Assembly: GCF_011045095.1 (NCBI RefSeq)
Contig: NZ_JAALDL010000003.1
Span: 248,001-312,000, forward strand
Reading direction: 5' to 3'
DNA from: Grimontia sedimenti
GTDB lineage: Bacteria > Pseudomonadota > Gammaproteobacteria > Enterobacterales > Vibrionaceae
DNA: 64,000 nucleotides
A program made the position numbers and the translations under genes. Shown here piece after piece: positions 18,385-27,157 of this stretch. A model generated the notes under the pieces. That model made no database searches, was not told the DNA's origin, and saw only the letters and a program-made list of their open reading frames with translations. How positions within the stretch are numbered: position 1 is the stretch's first letter; every line of letters starts with the position of its first letter.

Positions 18385-18762
18385 ATGAAGATCTCTCACA
18401 AACGTAAAGTTCAACTTAAGCTTCAGAAACACATCAAAGCAGCAAAATCTGCGTCAACAGTTGTTGCAAAGAAAGAAGCGCCAGCAAAAGCGGTTAAAGC
18501 TGAAAAGCCAGCAGTTGAGCAAAAAACTGAAGCACCAGCAAAAGTGGTAGCCGACGTTTCACTGACTCCAAAACAACAGCAAGTGTTGGACATCGTTCGT
18601 CAGAACGCAGAAGGTATCAACCCTAAAGGTATCGGTCTGGCAGCAGGTCAGGAAGATTCTAAAGCGGCATCTTGGGCGACAGGTGCGCTGAAGAAACTGG
18701 CTGAAGAAGGTGTTGTAGAGCGTATCCAATCTGGTAACAAAGTACTGTACAAAGCACTTTAA
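18385..18762 (+). CDS. Small basic protein: H1-like Lys/Ala tail plus winged-helix domain
   Basis: 125 aa. The first 22 residues are strongly basic (KISHKRKVQLKLQKHIKAAK). Residues about 23-60 are a low-complexity Ala/Lys/Pro/Glu linker with repeated APAK and VKAEKP units, like a histone H1-type tail. Residues about 62-125 look like a winged helix: LTPKQQQVLDIVRQNAEGI, then ASWATGALKKLAEEGVVERI. A nucleoid-associated or regulatory DNA-binding role is inference. I recall similar short proteins in Vibrionaceae but no characterised member. A strong terminator follows. Confidence 0.8.
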   Translation: MKISHKRKVQLKLQKHIKAAKSASTVVAKKEAPAKAVKAEKPAVEQKTEAPAKVVADVSLTPKQQQVLDIVRQNAEGINPKGIGLAAGQEDSKAASWATGALKKLAEEGVVERIQSGNKVLYKAL

Positions 18763-18787
18763 TCGCACACAGATCGTAAGTTTGAAG

Positions 18788-18812
18788 AACCAGCCTCCGG
18801 GCTGGTTTTTTT
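18788..18812 (+). terminator. Rho-independent terminator
   Basis: AACCAGCC, loop TCCG, GGCTGGTT, then TTTTT; 26 nt after the stop of the basic winged-helix gene. The gap to 19091 shows nothing else. Confidence 0.92.
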
Positions 18813-19091
18813 GTAGCCTCTTTTCGGTGGTTATTAACTCAGTGTTAAAGCGCTGTAGATAAGATTGATGGTTTTTCTGGACAACATAAATTTATCGCTG
18901 ATCAAGCCCATAGTTCTTATTTATTTGCGAGATTAATCTCGAAAAATACATATAGTGAGTGATAAGTTGAACATTAACCAAGCGACTTTTCTCTCGGTTT
19001 TAGGCGTTAAAGAACGGCTTTTTACTCGTCAGTTTGGCGTTTAAAGCATAGGGCGAAATGAGAACTTGTCGCTTGGAATATCTCAAGAATA

Positions 19092-19514
19092 ATGAAAGCA
19101 ACGGGATTTGCTATGACGGGATATTTAGACAGTACAAATAAGCAAAACCAGCATGTCGTGAGCTTTGATTATACACAGTTTCTGTGTGAATCCAGCCGCC
19201 AACATTGGACGTTTTTTGAAGCTCTGACGGCACAATTGGGCCGATTTAAGAGAAAGCAGATCGAAACATACGAAGGTTTTTTTCCAAGCGAAGCGTTCAC
19301 CTTATCGGTGACACACTCTTTATCATCGCTCTACAGCGACGTTTCTAACCTCGTCACACTGGTGGAAGAGGCGAAACGCCAACACATTGAAACGCTGAAC
19401 ATCTTTCTACCTTATGCACTAGATACTGCTGAGTTGGAGAAAATCCGACGGAAGACGGGTGCTCTCGTTACTCAACATGAAGGCGACAGAGACTTTCTGC
19501 AGATCATGCTTTAA
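19092..19514 (+). CDS. Hypothetical protein, 140 aa
   Basis: I do not recognise this family. The protein is soluble, mixed alpha/beta in appearance, with no signal peptide or membrane helix. It contains FDYTQFLCESSRQHWTFFEAL, then VTLVEEAKRQHIETLNIFLP and a C-terminal ELEKIRRKTGALVTQ helix. An internal ATG at 19113 (MTGYLDSTNK) with GGGA 7 nt upstream is as good a start as 19092. The gene stands alone, with its own terminator-like hairpin after it. Coding status is supported by length and absence of a better frame. Confidence 0.65.
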   Translation: MKATGFAMTGYLDSTNKQNQHVVSFDYTQFLCESSRQHWTFFEALTAQLGRFKRKQIETYEGFFPSEAFTLSVTHSLSSLYSDVSNLVTLVEEAKRQHIETLNIFLPYALDTAELEKIRRKTGALVTQHEGDRDFLQIML

Positions 19515-19518
19515 CAAG

Positions 19519-19547
19519 AAGCACCACCGATTTGGGTGGCGCTTTTT
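19519..19547 (+). terminator. Terminator after the 140-aa gene
   Basis: AGCACCACC / GGTGGCGCT arms (one mismatch) followed by TTTTTG. Confidence 0.75.
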
Positions 19548-19568
19548 GTTGGGTACGACCAAATCTTG

Positions 19569-20978
19569 CTAAAGCGTGACGCCCTCAGCCACTAAATAAA
19601 CCCCATAAGCACTGGCGAAAACAATCGCAACCAAAAGAATCTTATTCCTCCCGTTAAAACCGGCTTTACCTGTTTCACGCATGGCATGAACGTAAAAGGC
19701 CAAACCCGGCAGGTACAACAGAGTAGCAAGCAGTAGATGGTGAATACCAGATGCGTAAAGAAGCCAGATACCGTAAATCGTTGCCAGAAATGCAATGGCC
19801 TTGACTTTGAACGTATCAAGCTCACTGAAAGACAATTTCATTAAGTAGGCTGCCACGAGTAGGTAGGGCACCAAAATCATTTCCGATGCGATGGTCAGCA
19901 AATCATCATATCCGCCGCCAATGACAAACATCAGAATCAGGCATAACTGAACGGCACAACTTGTTAGCCAGAGAGAATAAGTCGGTGTACCGTTTTGATT
20001 TGTTTCTGCAAAGACTTTGGGAAACATGCCGAGTTTTGCCGCAGTGTAAGGTGTTTCTGTCGCCAGCAATGTCCAGCTTAGGTATGCACCAGAGACAGAG
20101 ATAATTAGCCCGATGCCAATGATCGCCGCGCCGATGTCTCCAATCAGTGTTTCAAGGATTTTAGCGGCTGATGGATTCTGCAGCTTTGCCAACTCTGGCG
20201 TTGATATCACACCCATGGAAAGTAATGTGACGGACACATACAGGAAAAGACAAATCAGTAAGCCCAGGATTGTCGCTCGACCGACGTCTTTGTTGTTCTT
20301 GGCCCGGCTGGAGACAACGACTGCACCTTCCACCCCAATAAACACCCACACCGTGATCAGCATGGTTTGTTTGATTTGATCAAATAGGCTTGGCTGATTG
20401 GCGATGTTAAGGCCGGTAAAATCAAACGTGAACGTGTCCCATTTGAAGGCGATAAAGGTGGCAATGATAAAGACAAGGATCGGGATCAGCTTGGCGATAG
20501 TCGTTACATAATTAACGATGGCAGCCGTTTGAACGCCACGTAACACCAAAGTGTGTACGAGCCAGATAAGTATTGATGATAAAGCAACGGAAACTAACGT
20601 ATTCCCATCACCAAACAGTTTGAACGTCGGCGTGTCAAAGAACAGCCCCAGAGTGCTGAATACAATCACCAGATAAGAAACGTTGGCGACGGCCGCACTG
20701 AGCCAATATCCCCATGAAGAAAAAAAACCGCACAAATCCCCAAAGCCAGCCTGTGCATAGCCGAACACGCCGCCCTGAACATCGGGTTTGCTTAATGTGA
20801 GTTCTTGGAAGGTCAATGCCAGACAAATCATGCCAAAGCCAGTGATCAACCAACCAAGGGAAACCGCAGCAGGGCTGGCAATGGCTGCCATATTTTGGGG
20901 AAGACTGAAAACGCCAGCACCGATCATGGAGCCAATGACAAGGGCAGTGAGTGCCTTTAAATCCAATTTATTGCTCAA
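19569..20978 (-). CDS. Basic amino acid/polyamine antiporter (APC family, ArcD/YdgI-like)
   Basis: 469 aa with about 12 membrane helices. The first helix carries the APC substrate-binding motif IGSMIGAGVFSLPQNMA. Other typical blocks are GYWLSAAVANVSYLV, GVEGAVVVSSRAKNNKDVGRAT and GAYLSWTLLATETPY. This is the branch of arginine/ornithine or lysine/cadaverine-type exchangers in the inner membrane. No arc operon genes are nearby, so exchange partner and regulation are unknown. It is convergent with the 140-aa gene. Confidence 0.88.
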   Translation of the reverse strand: MSNKLDLKALTALVIGSMIGAGVFSLPQNMAAIASPAAVSLGWLITGFGMICLALTFQELTLSKPDVQGGVFGYAQAGFGDLCGFFSSWGYWLSAAVANVSYLVIVFSTLGLFFDTPTFKLFGDGNTLVSVALSSILIWLVHTLVLRGVQTAAIVNYVTTIAKLIPILVFIIATFIAFKWDTFTFDFTGLNIANQPSLFDQIKQTMLITVWVFIGVEGAVVVSSRAKNNKDVGRATILGLLICLFLYVSVTLLSMGVISTPELAKLQNPSAAKILETLIGDIGAAIIGIGLIISVSGAYLSWTLLATETPYTAAKLGMFPKVFAETNQNGTPTYSLWLTSCAVQLCLILMFVIGGGYDDLLTIASEMILVPYLLVAAYLMKLSFSELDTFKVKAIAFLATIYGIWLLYASGIHHLLLATLLYLPGLAFYVHAMRETGKAGFNGRNKILLVAIVFASAYGVYLVAEGVTL

Positions 20979-21117
20979 AACCTAGCATTCCTACTTCGAA
21001 CCGTCGGAAAAGCTGAGTATAGGCAACGGCGTAAGGTGACAATCTGTTCAGAAATGGGAAATTACGTCTTGGTGATGCTGTTGAAACCGCGATATTTATC
21101 TAGCTTCTGAAAAGGTT

Positions 21118-21155
21118 TCGCGGCACTCAGGGTCTGTTGACTCCAAGCGCCGCGA
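21118..21155 (-). terminator. Possible terminator of sulA
   Basis: TCGCGGC / GCCGCGA arms (7 bp) with a long 24-nt loop; on the minus strand AACCTTTTC follows. The loop contains 13 nt identical to the end of the MITE at 43005 (see findings). Weak as a terminator. Confidence 0.35.
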
Positions 21156-21186
21156 GGCAGTGTTCGATATTGTTTTGAGGTACAGG

Positions 21187-21705
21187 TTAGTGAAGTTGTT
21201 CAGGGACACCTGAAATCACGAATCCTGGTGTATGGGTTTCGGTCCCTGATAGAGATTGAGCAAAATGGCTGAGCTCACCAAAACCAATCACAGCAGCAGA
21301 GGTGTCTGATGCCAGCGCTTTACGCATAAGATCTTTAGCGTCGTGGGTTGCTGTTGGACGAGCAATACGGATTTGAGATTGTTGAATGCCAGCCTGAGTA
21401 AAAAGCGAAAGAGAGAAATTGGACGGCGGCGCAATCAAGGTAATCCACTTATGACTTTCTGCGAGGCTTTTAACCAATCGCAGCAGGTAAGCCAATTCGC
21501 TCATGTTGTTTTGGTAGATATTCACAGAGACCAAGCGACAGGAAATTGAATCACAGGAAATCGAGGCGTCATTGCTTTGATAACGATGTGCCTGGTGAAA
21601 GCTGCGCGCACCAGCAGCAAGACGGACGTAATGCTCGCGAACAGCAGAACGGGTCATGTGTGTGTGGTGGACGGATTGGTTGATCGCAAACGACTGTTTC
21701 ATCAT
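21187..21705 (-). CDS. sulA: SulA-like SOS cell division inhibitor
   Basis: 172 aa. The C-terminal part resembles SulA: NNMSELAYLLRLVKSLAESHKWITLIAPP, then SLFTQAGIQQSQIRIARP and a short tail. SulA binds FtsZ and blocks septation during the SOS response. The call is greatly strengthened by a perfect LexA box about 25-40 nt upstream. Two consecutive ATGs (21705, 21702) follow AGGAAA; either may start the protein. It is longer at the N-terminus than I would expect from the core family, but that region varies. Confidence 0.88.
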   Translation of the reverse strand: MMKQSFAINQSVHHTHMTRSAVREHYVRLAAGARSFHQAHRYQSNDASISCDSISCRLVSVNIYQNNMSELAYLLRLVKSLAESHKWITLIAPPSNFSLSLFTQAGIQQSQIRIARPTATHDAKDLMRKALASDTSAAVIGFGELSHFAQSLSGTETHTPGFVISGVPEQLH

Positions 21706-21729
21706 ATTTTCCTGTACGAATATCCAATA

Positions 21730-21745
21730 CTGTATGAGTGTACAG
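21730..21745 (-). promoter_or_regulatory. LexA box (SOS operator) of sulA
   Basis: CTGTATGAGTGTACAG, a CTG-N10-CAG palindrome with the consensus CTGTA and TACAG arms, placed directly upstream of the sulA start. Confidence 0.92.
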
Positions 21746-21902
21746 TAGTAATAATTTGGTCAAAAAACAATAGAAAACTGGGAAACATCGCGAAGTTGAT
21801 CACGAATATGATCCATTTCGCCTTGGAGAAATGGTTTTTTCCGGCTGAGTGACACTGTTAAGATGTCGCCCTTATGTGGAAAGCAACAACGAGAAAAACA
21901 AC

Positions 21903-22541
21903 ATGGATCAGGAATTCTGGCACAGCCGATGGGCAGAAAACCGCATTGGTTTTCACCTCTCGGATACCAATCCGCTTTTGGTAAAGTATTGGCCTTTGCT
22001 TCACCCTCAACGTGAAGAGGCGGTGTTTGTCCCTATGTGTGGCAAATCCATTGACCTAAGCTGGCTGGCCAGCAAGCACGATGAGGTAGTGGGTGTCGAA
22101 TTGAGTGAGATTGCGGTGCGTGCGTTTTTTTCTGAGCACCTTTATACGCCGACGGTCACGTCGATGAGCCCAACAATGAAGCTGTATCATTTTGATGAGC
22201 TGTCTATCTATGCCGGTGACTATTTCACTGCGCCGTTAGAAACCTATCCGCTGGTTTATGATCGTGCCGCGCTGATCGCCATGCCTGAATCCCTGCGTCA
22301 ACAGTATGCGGAAAGGTTGTTGTCGCTTCTTAAACCGGGCGGCCGCATCTTGCTGGTGACGCTTCATTATCCACAAGAGCAAATGGACGGTCCTCCTTTC
22401 AGCGTGGATGCTGACGAAGTACGTCGGTTGTTTGATGGCTATAAGATCACTCATCTAAATCGAGATGAGCAGGCAGATAGACCCCCTAAAGGTAGAACCG
22501 CAGATTTCTTTGCAGAAGAAGTCTGGTTGATAGAGTCCTAG
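21903..22541 (+). CDS. tpm: Thiopurine S-methyltransferase
   Basis: 212 aa from ATG at 21903 (MDQEFWHSRWAENRIGFH), the conserved family start; the frame is open 18 codons further up but without support. The SAM-binding core is VFVPMCGKSIDLSWLASKHDEVVGVELSE, and YDRAALIAMPESLRQQY is the family-specific block. It methylates thiopurines and, in bacteria, selenium or tellurium compounds. Cytoplasmic and single-gene. A bidirectional terminator separates it from convergent purT. Confidence 0.95.
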   Translation: MDQEFWHSRWAENRIGFHLSDTNPLLVKYWPLLHPQREEAVFVPMCGKSIDLSWLASKHDEVVGVELSEIAVRAFFSEHLYTPTVTSMSPTMKLYHFDELSIYAGDYFTAPLETYPLVYDRAALIAMPESLRQQYAERLLSLLKPGGRILLVTLHYPQEQMDGPPFSVDADEVRRLFDGYKITHLNRDEQADRPPKGRTADFFAEEVWLIES

Positions 22542-22557
22542 TAAACGCTCTGGAAAC

Positions 22558-22587
22558 AAAAACGCCACCTGACGAGGTGGCGTTTTT
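22558..22587. terminator. Bidirectional terminator between tpm and purT
   Basis: AAAAACGCCACCT, loop GACG, AGGTGGCGTTTTT; perfect 13-bp stem with A/T tracts on both sides. Confidence 0.93.
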
Positions 22588-22605
22588 AAGCGTGACTGTT
22601 GTCGT

Positions 22606-23781
22606 TTAGAAATCTACCTGAACAGATGAAGCGACGCTTACAGCTTTGCTCACGGCAGAATCGGTATTGGTATCAGTAGCCAGTGCAACGCCTAAACGGC
22701 GGCGACCGTTAATGTCAGGCTTACCGAACAAGCGAACCTGTGTATCGCTGTAACGTAGTGCTTCGGTGAGTCCCTGAAAACTCAAGTTATCCGACGTACC
22801 TTCCGCAAGAATCACGGCAGAAGCAGAAGGGCCGAACTGGCGAATTGCATTTACGGGCAAGCCAAGGAATGCGCGGACATGAAGGGCGAACTCGGAAAGA
22901 TCCTGAGAGATCAGTGTCACCATACCGGTATCATGCGGACGAGGGGAGACTTCACTGAACATCACTTCATCGCCTTTGATGAAAAGCTCCACACCAAACA
23001 GACCATACCCACCCAGCGCAGTCACCACTTTGCGCGCAACATCTTCTGCCGCTTTGAGTGCTCTCTCGCTCATTGCCTGCGGCTGCCATGATTCACGGTA
23101 GTCGCCGTCTTCCTGACGGTGGCCGATGGGCGCACAGAAATGAATGCCATCGATGGCACTAACAGTCAGCAGAGTGATTTCATAATCGAACTCAACGAAT
23201 CCTTCAACGATGACTTTGCCACGGCCTGCGCGTCCGCCTTCTTGGGCGTAATCCCATGCATATTGGATGTCAGAGGCAGATTTTACTACGCTCTGTCCTT
23301 TGCCCGATGAACTCATCACCGGCTTAACAACGCACGGAAATCCAACTTGCTCGATGGCTTGCTCAAACGCTTCTTGCGTGTCTGCAAAGGCGTAGGGTGA
23401 AGTAGGAACCTGCAGTTCTTCTGCAGCCAGACGACGGATGCCTTCACGGTTCATTGTCAGCTGTGTTGCTCGTGCGGTAGGCACCACATTGAGCCCCAAT
23501 TTTTCCAGCTCAACCAGACGGTCAGTGGCAATGGCTTCAATCTCTGGCACAACATAGTCAGGCTTTTCCTGAGCAATCACCGCTGCAAGAGCATCGCCAT
23601 CCAGCATGTCAATCACATGGCTGCGATGGGCGACTTGCATCGCAGGGGCATCAGCATAACGGTCACAGGCAATGACTTCGAGGCCGAGTCGTTGGCATTC
23701 GATCGCCACTTCTTTGCCGAGTTCACCAGAGCCTAAAAGCAGGACGCGGGTTGCGCCAGGACGGGTAGCAGTACCAATCAT
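22606..23781 (-). CDS. purT: Formate-dependent phosphoribosylglycinamide formyltransferase PurT
   Basis: 391 aa from ATG at 23781 ([20 protein letters not shown]), preceded by GGAAG at 8 nt; an upstream in-frame start is less likely. An ATP-grasp enzyme: N-terminal Rossmann-like part with [17 protein letters not shown], then [11 protein letters not shown], the ATP loop [15 protein letters not shown], and [15 protein letters not shown] binding Mg-ATP. It makes formyl-GAR from GAR, formate and ATP in purine synthesis. Two adjacent PurR-type operators lie in its promoter region. Confidence 0.97.
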   Translation of the reverse strand: MIGTATRPGATRVLLLGSGELGKEVAIECQRLGLEVIACDRYADAPAMQVAHRSHVIDMLDGDALAAVIAQEKPDYVVPEIEAIATDRLVELEKLGLNVVPTARATQLTMNREGIRRLAAEELQVPTSPYAFADTQEAFEQAIEQVGFPCVVKPVMSSSGKGQSVVKSASDIQYAWDYAQEGGRAGRGKVIVEGFVEFDYEITLLTVSAIDGIHFCAPIGHRQEDGDYRESWQPQAMSERALKAAEDVARKVVTALGGYGLFGVELFIKGDEVMFSEVSPRPHDTGMVTLISQDLSEFALHVRAFLGLPVNAIRQFGPSASAVILAEGTSDNLSFQGLTEALRYSDTQVRLFGKPDINGRRRLGVALATDTNTDSAVSKAVSVASSVQVDF

Positions 23782-23827
23782 GATATTCTTCCAATCATTC
23801 AAATGTCTGGCCGCAATTCTACCTCAA

Positions 23828-23851
23828 GCAAACGTTTGCGCAAACGTTTGT
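23828..23851 (-). promoter_or_regulatory. Tandem PurR-type operators upstream of purT
   Basis: Two abutting 12-mers, GCAAACGTTTGC (23828-23839) and GCAAACGTTTGT (23840-23851), both matching the core of the PurR consensus (ACGCAAACGTTTTCGT). They lie about 47 nt upstream of the purT start. Confidence 0.85.
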
Positions 23852-23912
23852 TTTTATCCTGAGACACTTGAAAACCTTTTGTTCTGGGCGACGTGTTGAA
23901 AGACCTCATAAG

Positions 23913-23938
23913 AAAAAGCCGCTCAATTTGAGCGGCTT
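23913..23938 (-). terminator. Terminator of the second EamA gene
   Basis: AAGCCGCTC / GAGCGGCTT stem with the minus-strand T-run (AAAAA on plus at 23913-23917), 11 nt after the EamA stop. Confidence 0.88.
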
Positions 23939-23948
23939 ACAAAAGCAG

Positions 23949-24833
23949 TTAGCGGTTTGTCGGTTTTCGTGTTTCCCAATGGGTGATGAAGAATACCGCA
24001 GCAATGATGATAGCAGCGCCAAGCCAGAGTCGGCCTGGTGGCACCCAGCCAAATACCAAGAAGCCAAACAAGACGTTCAGTGGCAGCTTTGCATGGTCAA
24101 AAGGCTGTACGAACGAAGCATCCGCCACAGCGTAAGCTTTGGCAATCGCCCATTGAGCTAATGCGGTCAAAAGGCCTGCGCCCAGAAGCATCAACCATAC
24201 AGTTTGACCGCTTGGCATTGTCCATTCTGGTGCTGCCAGCAAAATGTTGAATGGCGTGATCAGAAGCAGCAGATAAACCACCATGGTGGTTGGCGAATCG
24301 TAGTGCGACAGTTTTTTCACCATCAGAGAGTAGGTTGCCCAGAAGAAAGCTGCACCCACCGGCAGAAGCGTTGCCCAGTTAAAATCATCTGACCAAGGTT
24401 CCAATATGATCATGGCGCCTACAAAGCCGCTCAGCGTTGCAAACCAGCGTGCAGGGCCGACTCTTTCACCAAGGAAAAGGCCAGATCCGATGGTGGCAAA
24501 CAGTGGTGATGTCATCAGAAGTGCGATGCCTTGCCAGATTGGTACTGGATAGGCCAGCGCCCACAGCCAAAGTTGAATACCAATCACCGAGAAAAAGACT
24601 CGCAGGCAGTGCATGCCGAGATGTTCGGTTTTCAGTGCCTGCCGGATCCCCATACTTTTCAGCCAAGGGAGCATGGCAATCAACGCAATGAAGTACTGAA
24701 TGAAAGCAACCGTGGTAGAAGGCAGTTGCATTTTAAAGCTCACATACTGCGCGAGACTGTTCACCATCGCGAAACAGACACCGGCGGTCAGCATCCATGT
24801 GGCGCCTAGAATAGGGTTGTGTTGTTGGCTCAT
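23949..24833 (-). CDS. EamA/DMT family transporter
   Basis: 294 aa with ten hydrophobic helices. The N-terminus PILGATWMLTAGVCFAMVNS and the EPWSDDFNWATLLPVGAAFFWATYSLMVKKLS block between the halves are typical of the S-adenosylmethionine/RhaT-like DMT branch. It should be an inner-membrane exporter or importer of a small metabolite. It is a second, distinct DMT protein from the one at 4512. No operon partner; cdd upstream on the same strand ends at its own terminator. Confidence 0.87.
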   Translation of the reverse strand: MSQQHNPILGATWMLTAGVCFAMVNSLAQYVSFKMQLPSTTVAFIQYFIALIAMLPWLKSMGIRQALKTEHLGMHCLRVFFSVIGIQLWLWALAYPVPIWQGIALLMTSPLFATIGSGLFLGERVGPARWFATLSGFVGAMIILEPWSDDFNWATLLPVGAAFFWATYSLMVKKLSHYDSPTTMVVYLLLLITPFNILLAAPEWTMPSGQTVWLMLLGAGLLTALAQWAIAKAYAVADASFVQPFDHAKLPLNVLFGFLVFGWVPPGRLWLGAAIIIAAVFFITHWETRKPTNR

Positions 24834-24903
24834 GTGCGTGTTGGAAAGAGAAAAAGTGTTCCGATACTAGCGAAAAAATTGTACATGGGAAGGGGAAAAC
24901 GTA

Positions 24904-24929
24904 AAAACGCCGGGAATATCCGGCGTTTT
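24904..24929 (-). terminator. Terminator of cdd
   Basis: AAAACGCCGG, loop GAATAT, CCGGCGTTTT; 25 nt after the cdd stop. Confidence 0.9.
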
Positions 24930-24954
24930 GTCACTTAAGTGTCGCGAATAGGTA

Positions 24955-25842
24955 TTAAATCGCCAGATAACCCAAAGGAATATCAGGGTTTAGCGCTTCC
25001 AACATCGCCTGGGTATCTTGCAGGTGACTGTTGTTGGCATTGGCGGTTTCAACCAAGACCACTTCCTGAATGTCAGTCAGAGGCGCATTAGCCAGGTTCA
25101 TAATGTTCAGGGCGACCTGAAGTGGAGGCAAGCTTGGGTTAAACGCAGCGTTCTCAGCATACATACCAGTGAAGACATTACCTTTGGTATCACGCAACGC
25201 AACACCGCTCAGATTGCGGGTGTATGGTGCATGACTGCGGTTAGTGGCTTGAACTGCAGCCTTAATCAGCTCATCGTCTTCTTTTGCGGCTAACCCGTGA
25301 TTAACTGGCGCTAACAAGGGTTGGTCGACACCGAGATCTGACGGGCCAAATGCTTCTGGCAGATAGCTGTGCAATAGCTTGGCTTCACGCTCAGGCAATT
25401 GGACTTGCAGCAATTCTGCACCACTCAATTCGTTCATGAACTGACGGCAATGACCACACGGGCTGTAATTGATGGTGATATCTGTCAGGCGGGTTTCACC
25501 TTTCAGCCATGCGTGGCTGATGGCAGATTGCTCAGCATGAACAGACTGGTTCAATTGAACACCTTCATATTCCATGTTTGCGCCCAGATACAAGCGGCCT
25601 GATTCGCCACGTGCAATGGCACCAACATAGAACTTTGAAATGGGGGCAACCGAATAGGCAGCGGCAACTGGCAAGAGGGCAACGCGTGCCTCGGCGTCTG
25701 AAAGTCCAGTTTCATCAAGCAGTGCGGCAAAGTCTTGGGCGCTGATTGTGGCATCAAATTCTGGTGCAGAAACGATCTTGTTCACTGCTTCTTTGAACGG
25801 AGTAGGTAAAGCTGTAATTGCTTCCTGAACGCTAGCTCGCAT
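24955..25842 (-). CDS. cdd: Cytidine deaminase
   Basis: 295 aa from ATG at 25842 ([13 protein letters not shown]), with GGAGC 5 nt upstream. This is the long, dimeric, E. coli-like type with a catalytic N-terminal and a degenerate C-terminal CDA domain. The zinc site is visible: [11 protein letters not shown] (His and catalytic Glu) and SPCGHCRQF (two Cys). It converts cytidine and deoxycytidine to uridine forms in pyrimidine salvage. It follows yohJ and yohK in the same order as in E. coli, but with a CRP site and 149 nt before it, so it has its own promoter. Confidence 0.96.
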   Translation of the reverse strand: MRASVQEAITALPTPFKEAVNKIVSAPEFDATISAQDFAALLDETGLSDAEARVALLPVAAAYSVAPISKFYVGAIARGESGRLYLGANMEYEGVQLNQSVHAEQSAISHAWLKGETRLTDITINYSPCGHCRQFMNELSGAELLQVQLPEREAKLLHSYLPEAFGPSDLGVDQPLLAPVNHGLAAKEDDELIKAAVQATNRSHAPYTRNLSGVALRDTKGNVFTGMYAENAAFNPSLPPLQVALNIMNLANAPLTDIQEVVLVETANANNSHLQDTQAMLEALNPDIPLGYLAI

Positions 25843-25901
25843 GTTCGCTCCAATGCTCTTGTTATGGGAGAGTATTCTAAAGCGAATTATAGCCAAATAA
25901 A

Positions 25902-25917
25902 TGTGATTTATATCACT
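25902..25917 (-). promoter_or_regulatory. CRP-cAMP site upstream of cdd
   Basis: TGTGATTTATATCACT: the two TGTGA/TCACT half-sites with the standard 6-nt spacer, 60 nt upstream of the cdd start. cdd is CRP-controlled in E. coli. Confidence 0.85.
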
Positions 25918-25991
25918 TTATATGTGTAACATGAATTTCTATTGCATTAATTAGGGTGATCTCACATGATTTCGATTTCATTTGATGCCTG

Positions 25992-26681
25992 TCATGTTGT
26001 GGTGTAATTAACAACAAACACAATAATCGGATATACAAAGGGTGCGAGAATGGTGGTGATGATGCCGCAAATCACCAAGGCCAGTGAACTCATGGCACCT
26101 TCCTGATAATTACTCTCTGCCGCTTTTGCTGTGCCAATGGCGTGAGAAACTGCACCAATGGATAGTCCTCTCGCCAGCGAAGATTTCACCTTCAACGCAT
26201 TCAGCATTGGATACCCAACCAAAGCGCCAAACAACCCCGCGACCACTACCAACGCCGCTGTGACGGCAGGTATTCCGCCAATGTGCTCAGCGGTGCTCAA
26301 AGCAAAGGGCGTTGACACAGATTTAGGCAAAACAGACGCAGCGATTTGTAAGTCACCACCTACCCACACGGCAATGAGTGAACCTAAGATCATCGAAGCG
26401 AAACTCGCTAAGGTGCAGGCAATAAGAATGGTTCGCCAGTGTCGGTGGATGACATGCATTTGTTCATACAGCGGATAAGCCAATGCAATCACCGCAGGGC
26501 CAAGCATGAAGTTAATGATTTGGTTCTGCTCAAAATAAACCTGGTAGGTATCACCGCTATAAATGACCATGGGCATGAGCACTATCAAGCTAATCAACAA
26601 CGGATTGAAAACAGGATGACGAAGCTTGAGGGCAATCTGTCGGGCAATGGTATAGACAATCAGTGTCGCGATAATCCACAT
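25992..26681 (-). CDS. yohK: LrgB/CidB family membrane protein YohK
   Basis: 229 aa, strongly hydrophobic, with six to seven helices. The family signatures are LGPAVIALAYPLYEQ and LPKSVSTPFALSTAEHIGGIPAVTAALVV, then GAVSHAIGTAKAAE. LrgB/CidB proteins work with LrgA/CidA partners as holin-like or metabolite (pyruvate, glycolate) transporters in the inner membrane. It begins 3 nt after the yohJ stop and is clearly co-transcribed. Confidence 0.92.
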   Translation of the reverse strand: MWIIATLIVYTIARQIALKLRHPVFNPLLISLIVLMPMVIYSGDTYQVYFEQNQIINFMLGPAVIALAYPLYEQMHVIHRHWRTILIACTLASFASMILGSLIAVWVGGDLQIAASVLPKSVSTPFALSTAEHIGGIPAVTAALVVVAGLFGALVGYPMLNALKVKSSLARGLSIGAVSHAIGTAKAAESNYQEGAMSSLALVICGIITTILAPFVYPIIVFVVNYTTT

Positions 26682-26684
26682 GGC

Positions 26685-27062
26685 TCAGTTCTCTTCCTTA
26701 TCTTTGTTCAGCAGTTTAGCCATCACCACTAATACAATCAGCGAGCTCAACACTGTGGCACCTAGCAAAGGCAAGGAGTCAGAAACCAGTAAAGTGAAGT
26801 GATCCATCAATCCCATACTGGCGGGGATAAAAAACAATGGCATCACCATGATCAGTAGCGTGCAGGCATCTTTTACCCAACGTCCTGGCACCACGCCTGT
26901 GGTCAGGCTGACAAAAAGTAACAACATACTGACGATGCTGCTTGGAAAAGGTAGATGCAGGAAAGTCGTAATAAGACTGCCGATCGCGTAGTAGAGCGCG
27001 ATCAACGCAAATCCGATCAGGTAGTTCACTTTTTTGTCTCGCTTGTTAGGAATGACAGACAT
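26685..27062 (-). CDS. yohJ: LrgA/CidA family membrane protein YohJ
   Basis: 125 aa with four predicted membrane helices, normal for the LrgA/CidA holin-like family. Blocks include IGSLITTFLHLPFPSSIVSMLLLF and the PLFFIPASMGLMDH motif. The gene heads the yohJ-yohK-cdd cluster also seen in E. coli. The partner relationship to YohK is supported by the 3-nt gap. Confidence 0.92.
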   Translation of the reverse strand: MSVIPNKRDKKVNYLIGFALIALYYAIGSLITTFLHLPFPSSIVSMLLLFVSLTTGVVPGRWVKDACTLLIMVMPLFFIPASMGLMDHFTLLVSDSLPLLGATVLSSLIVLVVMAKLLNKDKEEN

Positions 27063-27112
27063 TCTACTACGAGAGCGTATATGAGACCTTGTTCTATTCG
27101 AGGAAGATCACA

Positions 27113-27138
27113 CAAAAAACGGCAGTCCAAGCTGCCGT
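27113..27138 (-). terminator. Terminator of the membrane winged-helix gene
   Basis: ACGGCAG, loop TCCAAG, CTGCCGT on the plus strand; reading minus, a run of six T follows the stem. Confidence 0.88.
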
Positions 27139-27157
27139 TAGTTTTCATGTCATCACG

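Noticed and set aside
25954-25966. GTGATCTCAC as a second CRP site before cdd
   Set aside because: Half-sites are only 2 nt apart instead of 6, so it does not fit CRP; the site at 25902 does.
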